From: Myxococcus stipitatus
GTDB lineage: Bacteria; Myxococcota; Myxococcia; Myxococcales; Myxococcaceae
DNA length: 64,000 nt
Assembly: GCF_038561935.1 (NCBI RefSeq)
Contig: NZ_CP102770.1
Span: forward strand, 6,014,001-6,078,000
Reading direction: 5' to 3'
Below, in pieces: positions 57,101 to 64,000 of this stretch. A model generated the notes under the pieces. That model saw nothing but the letters and a program-made list of their open reading frames with translations, was not told the DNA's origin and ran no database searches. A program made the position numbers and the translations under genes. How positions within the stretch are numbered: the first letter of the stretch is position 1; the number at the start of each line of letters is the position of its first letter.

Positions 57101-58003
57101 CGCGTAGACCTTCGCGCCCGAAGCCACCGCATCCTCCAGGCGGCGCAGGACGAACACGCCGACCCCTTCCCCCAGGAGCGTTCCGCTCGACTGGGGGTCG
57201 AACGGCGCCAGCACGGACGACGTTCCCAGCACCCCATGCTTGCTGAACGCGACCAGGTCATGCGGCGTCAGCAGCTGGCTGCAACCCGCCGCGAGCACCA
57301 CGTCACAGTTCCCGGAGTTGAGCTGCTGACTCGCGCTCTGGATGGCCGCGAGCGAGGACGCATGTCCCGCGTCCACCGTGAAGTGAGCCCCGCGCAGGTC
57401 GAAGAGCTTGGCGACCCGTCCCGCCCAGATGCTGCTGAACGAGGCGGTGGCCTCGGTCTCACTCGTTCCCGGCAGCTCCGCCTGGAGCTGCGAGGTGAGC
57501 GCCTCCGCCAGCTCGGCCGCCAGTCCCGGATGACGCGAGGTCAGCGACTCCGATGCGGACAGCGAGCGCAGCATGTCCACGAGCCGCGTGTGGACTCGGC
57601 ACCCAGGGCGCAGTCCTCCTCCCGAGGAGCCCATCACCAGACCGACCCGCTCCGGCGGCACGCCCAGCATGCCGCCCCGGGCATCATCGAGCGCCTGTGA
57701 GGTGGCGTCGATGAACGCAATCTGCATCCGGTGCATGTCCCGCAGGACCTTGGGCGGAATGAGGTACTTCCACGCGTCCAGCACCAGCTCGTCCACGAGC
57801 GCGCCGTGTCGACACTGCGTGCGGTCGGGCGTGGCCGGCGCGGCGTCGTAGTACCAGTCCGAGCGGAACTCCCGCTCGTTCAGCAAGCCCAGCGCGGAGC
57901 CCCCCTGCGTGACGCGCGACCAGAACGCCTCCACGCTGTTCGACTTGGGGAAGACACAGCCCATGCCCACGATGGCCACGGGACGGAAGCGCACCGGACT
58001 CAT
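54155..58003 (-). CDS. Tandem ketosynthase with degenerate acyltransferase (KS*-KS-AT*)
   Basis: 1282 residues from ATG 58003, which overlaps the stop of the upstream dehydratase (ATGA). KS1 (about 5-460) has His at the active-site position (H214, DAGHASS), while ECHGSG and LTGHLQ keep both histidines. KS2 (about 480-930) is intact: C691 (ESACASS), H825 (EGHGTGT), NLGHLN. The C-terminal region follows the AT fold (VAWVFP..., ending VRVFLEAGSGDALA), but GHSxGE has become GEGTGE (1113-1118) and the GQGSQ strand motif is lost, so it cannot form an acyl-serine. It may be structural or may dock the trans-AT. Confidence 0.85.
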   Translation of the reverse strand: MSPVRFRPVAIVGMGCVFPKSNSVEAFWSRVTQGGSALGLLNEREFRSDWYYDAAPATPDRTQCRHGALVDELVLDAWKYLIPPKVLRDMHRMQIAFIDATSQALDDARGGMLGVPPERVGLVMGSSGGGLRPGCRVHTRLVDMLRSLSASESLTSRHPGLAAELAEALTSQLQAELPGTSETEATASFSSIWAGRVAKLFDLRGAHFTVDAGHASSLAAIQSASQQLNSGNCDVVLAAGCSQLLTPHDLVAFSKHGVLGTSSVLAPFDPQSSGTLLGEGVGVFVLRRLEDAVASGAKVYAVIRGIGVASDGASSSLLAPSTTGQLRAMREAYAHAGYGPRDVQYVECHGSGIPEEDATELASLRALWGEEASSSRVVLGAVKELTGHLQAASGAAGLLKTSLALFHKLLPPRHSAERQDLSTAPFHGSKELMPWPAVKAGARRASVSAFGMGGLNYHLTLEEFSKAEHARLAATLRPPRPPEPIAIVGLGGVFPGARDVEQLWDNLLEKRSAIGAIPPERAETSRYLDPTRKSKTRPYTNLAGYVVDGSWPEDRIRVPSEVAARTDRGQSWTMRAALQALDDAGHSPGRVDARRIGIAMGYMPPLEREFLTQARVYYAEFDGRLAAQLRKRGIDEAEARRIRDEVEAEYKRELPPIDAQTLPGYLGSLAAARVAHHLDFQGPAMMVESACASSLAAVDIAAHFLHTRECDLVLAGGMYATLGVDAMTQWCSFGGLSQNGSFPFDARADGYVTSEGAAMLALKRLSDAEAAGDRVYAVIRAVAGATDPKSASIWAPSSEGQAQAVRGAVAKAGVSPEDIQYLEGHGTGTPVGDPVEVETYRAVFGCGREGRQVLLGSIKSNLGHLNSGAGAASLLKVALALHHGKVPPNATFATPNPAIPWHELPFRVPTAPERWEPQEQGVRRAGVTSLGLGGTSFHAVVEEHVPPASVLSLHGAARGEVLSKVEHLLRERRRAPRSPDDVSAPCRFAVALPSGVAAQRALTRARDSLAGASESVLREQGLYFYDARDSRRLHEQKVAWVFPSRGASPADDLQALAARYPEVRDTLEEAASAFEEVTAPREGLESDVAEVVSGVAYYRLMRARGLRVDILLGEGTGEYSALVASGMLSLTDAVQALSLRSRGQPQAGQVPAIPGASALRILREGLVRLAWGSPEVAVLSAVHGRYYEPSLQEGFLARHLALLDAQPTRFQQHVRRLYDDGVRVFLEAGSGDALAACLDSMPGISAQVVHARHPAGASEVERFQRLWAFSDVHRLLPSAERA

Positions 58004-58854
58004 GGGACCTCCCGCACGGTGAACCCGTGGAAGAGCGCCACCAACCGTCCGTCCATGTCCCACGAGACGACATGGAAGGTCAGCCGTCCTTCCCGCGCCT
58101 CCATCATCCGCGCGAACACCTGGACCTCTCCGGAGGGAATCGAGTGCAGCTCGGCGGAGGCCAGCTCCAGCGGGAGGACGGTCCGCTCGCGGGCGAGCAC
58201 CCCCAACGAGAAGCCGACATGAAGGATGGCGTTGAGCAGCGACGCGGGCCAGCCGAGCTCATCCGCCTCCAACTTCCACCCGCTCGCCGAGCACGCTGGC
58301 GGCGCGACGATGGCGAGGAGCTGCTGGGGCGCCGGCTGCCGATACCGCCGTCCCGCGAGGAACGAGGGCCCGTGGTGAATCTCGCGCGGCAGCCGATACA
58401 GCTCCGCGTAGTCCGCCGCGCCGGAGAAGTCCAAGCACTGGAATCGCGAGGCCTGCGCGACACGCGCCCCCATCCGCACGTTCCCGCGCGCATGGGTCCT
58501 GTGGATGCGCGGGAAGCCCTCGCGAGGGGGAGCCATGCTCGAGGAGATGCCCACGGTGACGTGCCGCGGATCCGAGCACTCCGCCGTGACAGCGAACTCG
58601 AGGGCCCGTGTGTCCTTGAAGTGGGCCGCCTGCACGAAGCTCACGTCCCGGACACCGAGCACCTGGTGGTCGGGCAGCACCCGCTGCGCCGCCTGGGTCA
58701 TCAAGCCCACCAGGTACGCGGCGGGAAACACCGGCTTGCCCTCCACGACGTGGTCCAGGAGGTACGGGTCCGAGCGGAGGTCCACGCCGCGCTCGAAGCG
58801 CCAGCTCCCATCACACGCCACCACCTGCCCCAGCGAGGGTCCGCTCCGCGTCAT
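58000..58854 (-). CDS. Stand-alone dehydratase-like (hot-dog) protein
   Basis: 284 residues from ATG 58854, overlapping the PPTase stop by four bases (ATGA), so translationally coupled. The double hot-dog dehydratase pattern starts with HVVEGKPVFP (H35) as in PKS/PUFA dehydratases. The partner Asp of the second hot-dog is Asn here (N208, LLNAILH). Wild-type enzymes use the His/Asp pair to eliminate water, so activity could be reduced, or the protein may be a product-template or isomerase-like variant. The function is inferred from fold and neighbours. Confidence 0.78.
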   Translation of the reverse strand: MTRSGPSLGQVVACDGSWRFERGVDLRSDPYLLDHVVEGKPVFPAAYLVGLMTQAAQRVLPDHQVLGVRDVSFVQAAHFKDTRALEFAVTAECSDPRHVTVGISSSMAPPREGFPRIHRTHARGNVRMGARVAQASRFQCLDFSGAADYAELYRLPREIHHGPSFLAGRRYRQPAPQQLLAIVAPPACSASGWKLEADELGWPASLLNAILHVGFSLGVLARERTVLPLELASAELHSIPSGEVQVFARMMEAREGRLTFHVVSWDMDGRLVALFHGFTVREVP

Positions 58855-59711
58855 CGCGAGGCCTCCCTCAGCGCGGGCCGTCGTGACTCCACGCTCCACG
58901 GATGCACCTCGCGTGCGTCGTGAAGGACCGCGAGCGCGTACCCCTGCCCCAGCACGAGCAGTCCCGTGACACCCGCGTCCGGAGCACCTGGCACCTTCAG
59001 GTGGACGAGCCTGACGAACGCATCGACCCCCTCCGTCAGCGGCGCCACGTGGACCTGGCGGTCGCGCGTCACCGTCCAGCCGTCGAACGTCACCTGCTGA
59101 AGCGCGGCGCGAAGCCCCTGCCCCGAGCACTTCACCAGCGCTTCCTTGAGACACCACCCCAGGCTCGACAGCTCATCGAGCGTCCGCCCCTCCACTCTCG
59201 CCTGCTGCTCGAGCCAGGCCCGCTCCCCCTCCGTGAAGGCTTCCTCCTGAAACGCGGCGGACCGGGGCGCCACACGCTCCAGGTCCACCCCCACGCGTCC
59301 ACCACTCGCCACCACCGCCAGCGCGAGCCCGTGTGAATGTGAAATCGAGACATCGCAGGCCGGCACGCCCGCCGGGAGCTGCGCCACCGGGCGCCCTTCC
59401 TGGGGCCCCGCCATCATCTGGGTGAGCCCCAGCTCGCGGGCCTCCAGGAAGAACCCTTGTCCTCGCAGGTGCGAGAGCAGCGCGAGCTTCGCGGCGATGC
59501 GGCCGGACAGATGGGCCAGCCGCCGCTCCAGCACGACATGCATTCCGCTCGCGGCGATCTCCGCCGGGGTCAGTACCCGCGAGATGGGGCCATCGGGTTG
59601 GAGGGGCCAGGCTCGACGCACGGAGGACACCGGCACCACCGCCACGGTGATGCGCTGCCCTCCTGGCAGACCGACCTTCACCACCTCCACGCTGAAGTCA
59701 GGGGGATTCAC
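58851..59711 (-). CDS. 4'-phosphopantetheinyl transferase (Sfp type)
   Basis: 286 residues from GTG 59711; ATG 59762 and 59756 are alternatives that overlap the previous gene by about 60 bases. Sfp-type motifs are present: SISHSHGLALAVVA, GVDLERV for Mg2+, and WCLKEALVKCSGQG. It attaches the phosphopantetheine arm to a carrier protein. As none is encoded in the window, its substrate presumably lies further upstream in the operon, beyond position 64000. Its position between KS genes indicates dedication to this pathway. Confidence 0.85.
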   Translation of the reverse strand: MNPPDFSVEVVKVGLPGGQRITVAVVPVSSVRRAWPLQPDGPISRVLTPAEIAASGMHVVLERRLAHLSGRIAAKLALLSHLRGQGFFLEARELGLTQMMAGPQEGRPVAQLPAGVPACDVSISHSHGLALAVVASGGRVGVDLERVAPRSAAFQEEAFTEGERAWLEQQARVEGRTLDELSSLGWCLKEALVKCSGQGLRAALQQVTFDGWTVTRDRQVHVAPLTEGVDAFVRLVHLKVPGAPDAGVTGLLVLGQGYALAVLHDAREVHPWSVESRRPALREASR

Positions 59712-62562
59712 GGTGCTCTTCGAGGATGAGGTGGTAGTTGGTTCCGCCAAAGCCATACGCATTCACGGCCGCGCGCCGAGGGCCGTCGTCGACCCGCCAG
59801 GGACGGGCTTCGCGCGGGAAGACCAGGGGGCCCTCACAGGCCACCAGGCGCGGGTTCAACGGAGACTCGTTGAAGCTCGACGGGAGGACCCCACGCTGGA
59901 GCGCGAGCACCGTCCGAAGGACCCCCGCCCCCGCTGACGCGATGTAGGAATGGCCAATCAGCGGCTTGAGCGCTCCGAGAGACACGGGGCGCTCGGGTCG
60001 TCCGTAGACTCCCAGCAGAGCCTCCGCCTCGGGGAGGTCTCCCTCCAGCATTCCGCTGCCGTGGGCTTCGACGTACTGGATGTCCGTGGGCTCGACGCCG
60101 CCATCCCGGAGCGCGCGCCGCATGGCCAGCTCCTGCCCTCGCGCCTGGCTCGCGAAGATGGATTTGCCGCGCCCATCCGTCGACCCACCCACGCCCCGAA
60201 TCACCGCGTGAATCCGGTCTCCGTCCTTCATGGCGTCCGAGCGCCGCTTCAGCACGAAGACGGCGCAGCCCTCCCCATGGACGAAGCCATCCGCGTCCGT
60301 GGTGAATGGCCGGGTCACGCCCTTCGACGAGATGGTCTCGACGAAGCACATGCTCACGCAGAACGGAGCCGTGATGCTCGACCACACGCCGCCCACCACC
60401 GCCACGTCCCAGCGTCCGTCACGCAGTCCCTGGGCCGCCAGGCTCAGCGCCGCGAGCGTCGAGGCACACGCGGACTCCACCGTGAAGGCAGGCCCGCGGG
60501 CATCCAGTGCACGCGCCACGCGCGTCGCGGGGGCACTGTTGAGGATGCCCGGAAGCGTCTGCGCCGAGACGGCGGGCGTCCCTCCCTGGAAGGACTGGCG
60601 AGCCTCCGTGATGAAGCGCTCCGCCGCCTCGCCCGATATCCCCACCCGGCCCAGCACCTGACGATAGAGGCTGGCGAGCTCGGGGTAGGCCAGCCGCGTC
60701 TCGACCTGGGTCTCCCGGTCGTTTCCCGGCGACGTGGCCACGATGACCGCCGTGCGGTCCGACGGAAGCGCACGACGCGCTCCATAGCCCGCGTCGTCCA
60801 TCGCCACCTTCGCGACCTCCAGGGTCCAGCGCTGCGACCGGTCCATCTCCGCCACCGCGCTGGGCGGGAGTCCGAATTCCGGCGGGAGAACGGGGGCATC
60901 CGGGACCTGTCCCGCCTTGGGGGTGTACACCCGGAAGAAGGCGTCCCGGCCGCTCCCTCGCGCTCGCGTGGCATCGTGGTAGAGCGACACCGGCCAGCGA
61001 GACTCGGGGATGTCCGTCACCGCGCCGCGCCCCTGGAGGCTGTTCTCCCAGAGGGCCTCCGGCGTGGACGCGCCTGGGTACTTGCAGGCGAACCCGACGA
61101 TGGCGATGGGGTCCACCTCCGAGGCTCGCGGCGCGCGCTTCACCCCGGAGGGCCGAGGCGCCTCCGGCAGGTACTCCTCCACCACCGCATGCGCCGAGGC
61201 GCCGCCAAAGCCCGCGGAATGGACCGCCGCGTATCGGGGTCCTTGTGAGGGCCAGTCCTTCCGCGTGCTGACTTCGAACGGCGTGTCCTTCAGCACGAGG
61301 TCCGGGTGGCACGTCTGGAAGGAGCGCTGAGGCACGAGGCTGCGCTCGCGGAGCATCAGGACGACCTTGAGCAGCGCCGCGAGCCCCGAGGCGGTCTGCA
61401 AGTCCCCCACCGACTCCGCGACGGCCCCCAGCGACACGTGCCGGGCTTCGCGATACGCCCCGCCCAGTCCCGTGACGAGGTGACCATCCCAGGCGGGCAC
61501 GCCTGTCGCCCCCGTCTCCAGATAGGAGACCGAGGCGACCGGGACATCCGCGCGGCGCAAGGCCTCTCGCGCGGCGTGGTGATGGGCTCGCGGGTCCGTC
61601 CCCGACAGCGCGGGGCCCGCCCCCCGGTTCACCCCCGCCACTCCGCGCAGCACCGCTTGAATGGGGTCACCATCCCTGCGCGCGGCCTCCAGCGGCTTGA
61701 GCACCAGCATCACCGCGCCCTCGCCCAGCGCGGTGCCGTCCGCCCTCGCATCCAGCGGGAACACGCCTCGCGTCGAGAGCCGCCGCAGCTTGCCGTGCAG
61801 CACCTGGTCCATCGGCGACAAGGCGGGACTCGCCGCGCCCACCAGCGCCATGTCCCACTCACCGCTCATCAGTCCCTGGACCGCCGACTCCAGCGCGGCC
61901 AGCCCTGAAGCGGCGTGCGCATCCACACAGAAGTGCGGACCATGCAGGTCGAACAGGCTGCACACGCGCCCCAGCACCGGGCTCGTGAAGCCCCAGAAGG
62001 CCCAGTCCTCCGAGCGGTCGATGTGCTGCTGGACGAGCTCCGACTCGAGCTCTCGGGTGACCTGCTCCGCCTGCGCCGGGGTGAGCTGACTCCACGCCGG
62101 AGCCGACCGCGCCGCGCGCAGCAGTTCCGGGAGGCGCCACTTCGTGTTGAACCCCACGTTGCTCTTGCGCCCCATGCCGCTGGAGCCGGCAATCACCGCG
62201 ACGCGCTCTCTCGCGAAGGTCCGCTCGGGGGTGTAGCCCGCGCTCGTCATCGCCTGGAAGGCGGCTTCGAGCACCATCATCTCCATCGAGTGCAGCAGCC
62301 GCGTCTCGATGGGCGGAACCTTGAACTTCTTCCAGTCGAAGCGCAGCCCCTCGACGGGCGCGCCGAGGAACGAGTACGTCCGGTCCACCGCGCCCGGGTC
62401 GTCGCTGCCGTACTGGCTCCAGTCCCAGCGCGCGCCGGACAGCGGGCGCACGGCCACGTGCCCGGACTGGAGGTTGCGCCAATAGGTCGGCACGTCGGGC
62501 GCGTCCGGCAGGACACATCCCGTCCCGATGATGGCGATGGGCTCCTGGCGAAGACTACCCAT
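59698..62562 (-). CDS. Tandem ketosynthase with fully inactive first domain (KS0-KS)
   Basis: 954 residues, no other domain. KS1 (about 5-460) has lost every catalytic residue: Cys to Ala217 (DAHAASG), first His to Gly351 (ETGATG), Lys to Ala382 and second His to Asp387 (AESVGDLQ). KS2 (about 490-940) is complete: C699 (ESACAST), EAHGSG, LIGHSY. The combination recalls KS-chain-length-factor pairs, but with the inactive partner first. It overlaps the stop of the upstream C45-DH gene by eight bases and the start of the PPTase gene by 14. Confidence 0.85.
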   Translation of the reverse strand: MGSLRQEPIAIIGTGCVLPDAPDVPTYWRNLQSGHVAVRPLSGARWDWSQYGSDDPGAVDRTYSFLGAPVEGLRFDWKKFKVPPIETRLLHSMEMMVLEAAFQAMTSAGYTPERTFARERVAVIAGSSGMGRKSNVGFNTKWRLPELLRAARSAPAWSQLTPAQAEQVTRELESELVQQHIDRSEDWAFWGFTSPVLGRVCSLFDLHGPHFCVDAHAASGLAALESAVQGLMSGEWDMALVGAASPALSPMDQVLHGKLRRLSTRGVFPLDARADGTALGEGAVMLVLKPLEAARRDGDPIQAVLRGVAGVNRGAGPALSGTDPRAHHHAAREALRRADVPVASVSYLETGATGVPAWDGHLVTGLGGAYREARHVSLGAVAESVGDLQTASGLAALLKVVLMLRERSLVPQRSFQTCHPDLVLKDTPFEVSTRKDWPSQGPRYAAVHSAGFGGASAHAVVEEYLPEAPRPSGVKRAPRASEVDPIAIVGFACKYPGASTPEALWENSLQGRGAVTDIPESRWPVSLYHDATRARGSGRDAFFRVYTPKAGQVPDAPVLPPEFGLPPSAVAEMDRSQRWTLEVAKVAMDDAGYGARRALPSDRTAVIVATSPGNDRETQVETRLAYPELASLYRQVLGRVGISGEAAERFITEARQSFQGGTPAVSAQTLPGILNSAPATRVARALDARGPAFTVESACASTLAALSLAAQGLRDGRWDVAVVGGVWSSITAPFCVSMCFVETISSKGVTRPFTTDADGFVHGEGCAVFVLKRRSDAMKDGDRIHAVIRGVGGSTDGRGKSIFASQARGQELAMRRALRDGGVEPTDIQYVEAHGSGMLEGDLPEAEALLGVYGRPERPVSLGALKPLIGHSYIASAGAGVLRTVLALQRGVLPSSFNESPLNPRLVACEGPLVFPREARPWRVDDGPRRAAVNAYGFGGTNYHLILEEHRESP

Positions 62563-64000
62563 GGGCGCGCCTCTCGAAGACTCTCGGATGGAGGACCCCG
62601 GACGGGTCCAGGGCGGTGCTCAGGTACGCCTTCTGTTCTGGCGAATAGGCATCCACGCTGATGGAGCAGTAGTCGTGGGCCTCCAGACAGACGTTCCCCT
62701 CCGCGTCCCAGAGGGTGAAGTCGTAGAAGAGGAGCTCGCCCACCTCGCGATCGAGCCGCGCGAGACACCACAGTCGCTCACCGGGCCTCGGCGTCCGGCC
62801 CAGCACCAGCCGGTGGGCCCCCTTCGGAACAGGGGCCCGGAGGTTGTGCAGGATGCCCAGCGTCCCCGCGAGCTGGAAGCAGCCATCGAGGACGAAGGGG
62901 TTGAGCCAGAAGCGCGCCCAGGGAATCGACGTGAAACACGACGTCGGCTCGGGGATGCGCAGGCTCGCGACGGCTTCCGTCGCGTGGGGATAGCTGATCC
63001 AATCCACGATGCGGAACGGAGGCCCCACGTGGAAGTAGGCGTCTTTCACGTAGGAGCGGCTGAAGGGCAGCTCCCCGTCCACACCGCGGGCCTCACCGAA
63101 GCCCTTGGGAACCTTCCTCGGCGGACGCGTGCCCAGGTGCACCTCCGCGCGGTAGTGCAGCACGTCCGAGCGCAGCACCGCGCCTCGGGGGTTATGCAGG
63201 TCCGAGTACGCGGAGACCTCGAAGCCCTCTCGCGTGCGCGCGGCACGGACACAGGCCTGCGTCGGGCGCTCGGGGCGGACGCGGATGAACTTCTCCAGTG
63301 AAACACCGCGCACCTCGCGGACGGCATCCCCGCCGGCGACGGCCGCGACCTCGGCGAGCCACTCGATGGCCGAGGCTCCCGGCAACACGGGGACGCCGTT
63401 GACCCGATGCTCGGTGAGGTAGGCGTCCTCATCGAGCGCGAACATGCGCACCCAGCAGTCCGGCTCGCGCTCCGTTCCCTGCATGGGGAACGAGCCTCGC
63501 TCCTCTTCGTCCACCCGCGCGGGCGCATCGAAGAACCAGGGCGCGAGCTGAATCCGCCGACGCGGAGCCCGTGCGGCCGGAACACTCCCCGCCGCGAAGT
63601 CCAGGGTCAACGTCGCGGGCTCGTAGACCATGCTCAAGGCGTTGTCCGCCCGGCAGATGGTCTTCATCGACGGTGGTGCCCCCTCCTCGCCACAGTCGCG
63701 CAGGAAGTCCACCGCGGTGTCCAGCGTGATGCCGCCCCAGTGCCCTTGGGCGAGCTGCTCCAACCGCCGGTAGCGATGCAGGGAGTCCTCCTGCATGTCC
63801 TGCAACATCTCCAGCGCCACGGCCTCATGTCCTCGCGCCGCCTTGTGCGCGACCCGGAGGTGGTTGGTGGAGACGATGAAGTCCTGCTCCGGATGCGCCG
63901 TGTACTGCCCTGAGTTCCGCCCCACCTGCTCCCAGACCATCGACGCCCCGGAGCGGTGGCTCAGCATGAGGTTCCAGCTCCCGCCGCGCGGAAGTCCCTC
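62555..64000 (-). CDS. C45-type acyltransferase/hydrolase domain fused to dehydratase, N-terminus beyond window
   Basis: The frame is open through the window edge (no stop from 63967 to 64000), so the true start lies outside. Numbering from the first in-window Met (63967): residues 1 to about 130 match the C-terminal part of C45/isopenicillin N-acyltransferase-like Ntn hydrolases (STNHL, SLHRYRRLEQL, TICRADNALSMVYEPATL, ending in a Gly-rich strand), and the catalytic Cys would be upstream. A Pro/Arg-rich linker leads to a dehydratase (about 160-460) with H187 (HRVNGVPVLP) and D361 (LDGCFQ), both intact. First gene of the visible part of the operon. Confidence 0.68.
   Translation of the reverse strand, partial: EGLPRGGSWNLMLSHRSGASMVWEQVGRNSGQYTAHPEQDFIVSTNHLRVAHKAARGHEAVALEMLQDMQEDSLHRYRRLEQLAQGHWGGITLDTAVDFLRDCGEEGAPPSMKTICRADNALSMVYEPATLTLDFAAGSVPAARAPRRRIQLAPWFFDAPARVDEEERGSFPMQGTEREPDCWVRMFALDEDAYLTEHRVNGVPVLPGASAIEWLAEVAAVAGGDAVREVRGVSLEKFIRVRPERPTQACVRAARTREGFEVSAYSDLHNPRGAVLRSDVLHYRAEVHLGTRPPRKVPKGFGEARGVDGELPFSRSYVKDAYFHVGPPFRIVDWISYPHATEAVASLRIPEPTSCFTSIPWARFWLNPFVLDGCFQLAGTLGILHNLRAPVPKGAHRLVLGRTPRPGERLWCLARLDREVGELLFYDFTLWDAEGNVCLEAHDYCSISVDAYSPEQKAYLSTALDPSGVLHPRVFERRAHG

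Noticed and set aside
54902-57700. Very long plus-strand frame (932 codons) in the megasynthase region
   Set aside because: The translation is Arg/His/Leu-rich with no domain, and lies antisense to a clear KS-KS-AT protein.
47642-64000. Assignment as a PUFA synthase (pfa) cluster
   Set aside because: KS domains resemble that class, but there is no ACP array, KR, ER or KS-CLF-DH-DH order, and the inactive KS lies first. The visible genes do not fit any Pfa layout.

Overview
The window is a high-GC, gene-dense stretch of bacterial chromosome. Its gene content points to a myxobacterium (Myxococcota, probably Myxococcaceae). It has a Ser/Thr kinase among FHA-domain proteins, many lipoproteins, a bifunctional Rel, a DksA-like regulator beside a diadenylate cyclase, a TssJ-first type VI secretion operon and a type I polyketide/fatty-acid-like megasynthase locus. 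I see no rRNA, transposase, integrase, CRISPR array or phage gene. The species cannot be fixed from the sequence alone.

Left part (1-25.5 kb), mostly core genes: a partial TusA-type sulfur carrier; a membrane-anchored protein with three tandem DsbA-like domains; RidA; Rel; a kinase flanked by two double-FHA proteins, all three with an N-terminal zinc ribbon; DksA-type zinc-finger protein and diadenylate cyclase; a reverse-strand set (unknown protein, DCC-family protein, MoxR ATPase, VWA protein, coiled-coil protein) resembling the RavA-ViaA partnership; DnaK; a lipid kinase with a sigma-54-like promoter; a methyltransferase; DUF493; a PIN-PhoH ATPase; GreB; and tRNA-Glu and tRNA-Lys followed by a strong terminator.

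Middle part (26-47.5 kb): an alpha/beta-hydrolase lipoprotein, then a type VI secretion operon on the reverse strand. Transcription order is tssJ, tssK, tssL, tssM, tagF, tssA, tssB, tssC, hcp, tssE, tssF, tssG, tssH(clpV), FHA protein, cysteine-rich lipoprotein. It holds every core structural gene except vgrG (tssI); PAAR, effectors and the PpkA/PppA kinase-phosphatase pair are also absent from the window.

Right part (47.6-64 kb, continuing past the edge): a reverse-strand biosynthetic operon that is the most unusual content. Three large proteins each carry two ketosynthase (KS) domains about 480 residues apart. In all three the N-terminal KS has lost catalytic residues, each differently (His to Tyr; Cys to His; Cys, both His and Lys all lost), while the C-terminal KS is intact. 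Around them lie an acyltransferase-like domain without its serine, a stand-alone dehydratase with an Asp-to-Asn change, a dehydratase fused behind what looks like a C45/isopenicillin N-acyltransferase-type Ntn-hydrolase domain, a phosphopantetheinyl transferase, a discrete malonyl-type acyltransferase, and a membrane-anchored condensation/wax-ester-synthase-like acyltransferase. No acyl carrier protein, ketoreductase or enoylreductase is present, so the system must continue upstream beyond position 64000 or borrow these from elsewhere. It probably makes a lipid-like or polyketide product that is released or transferred by an acyltransferase; the product is unknown.
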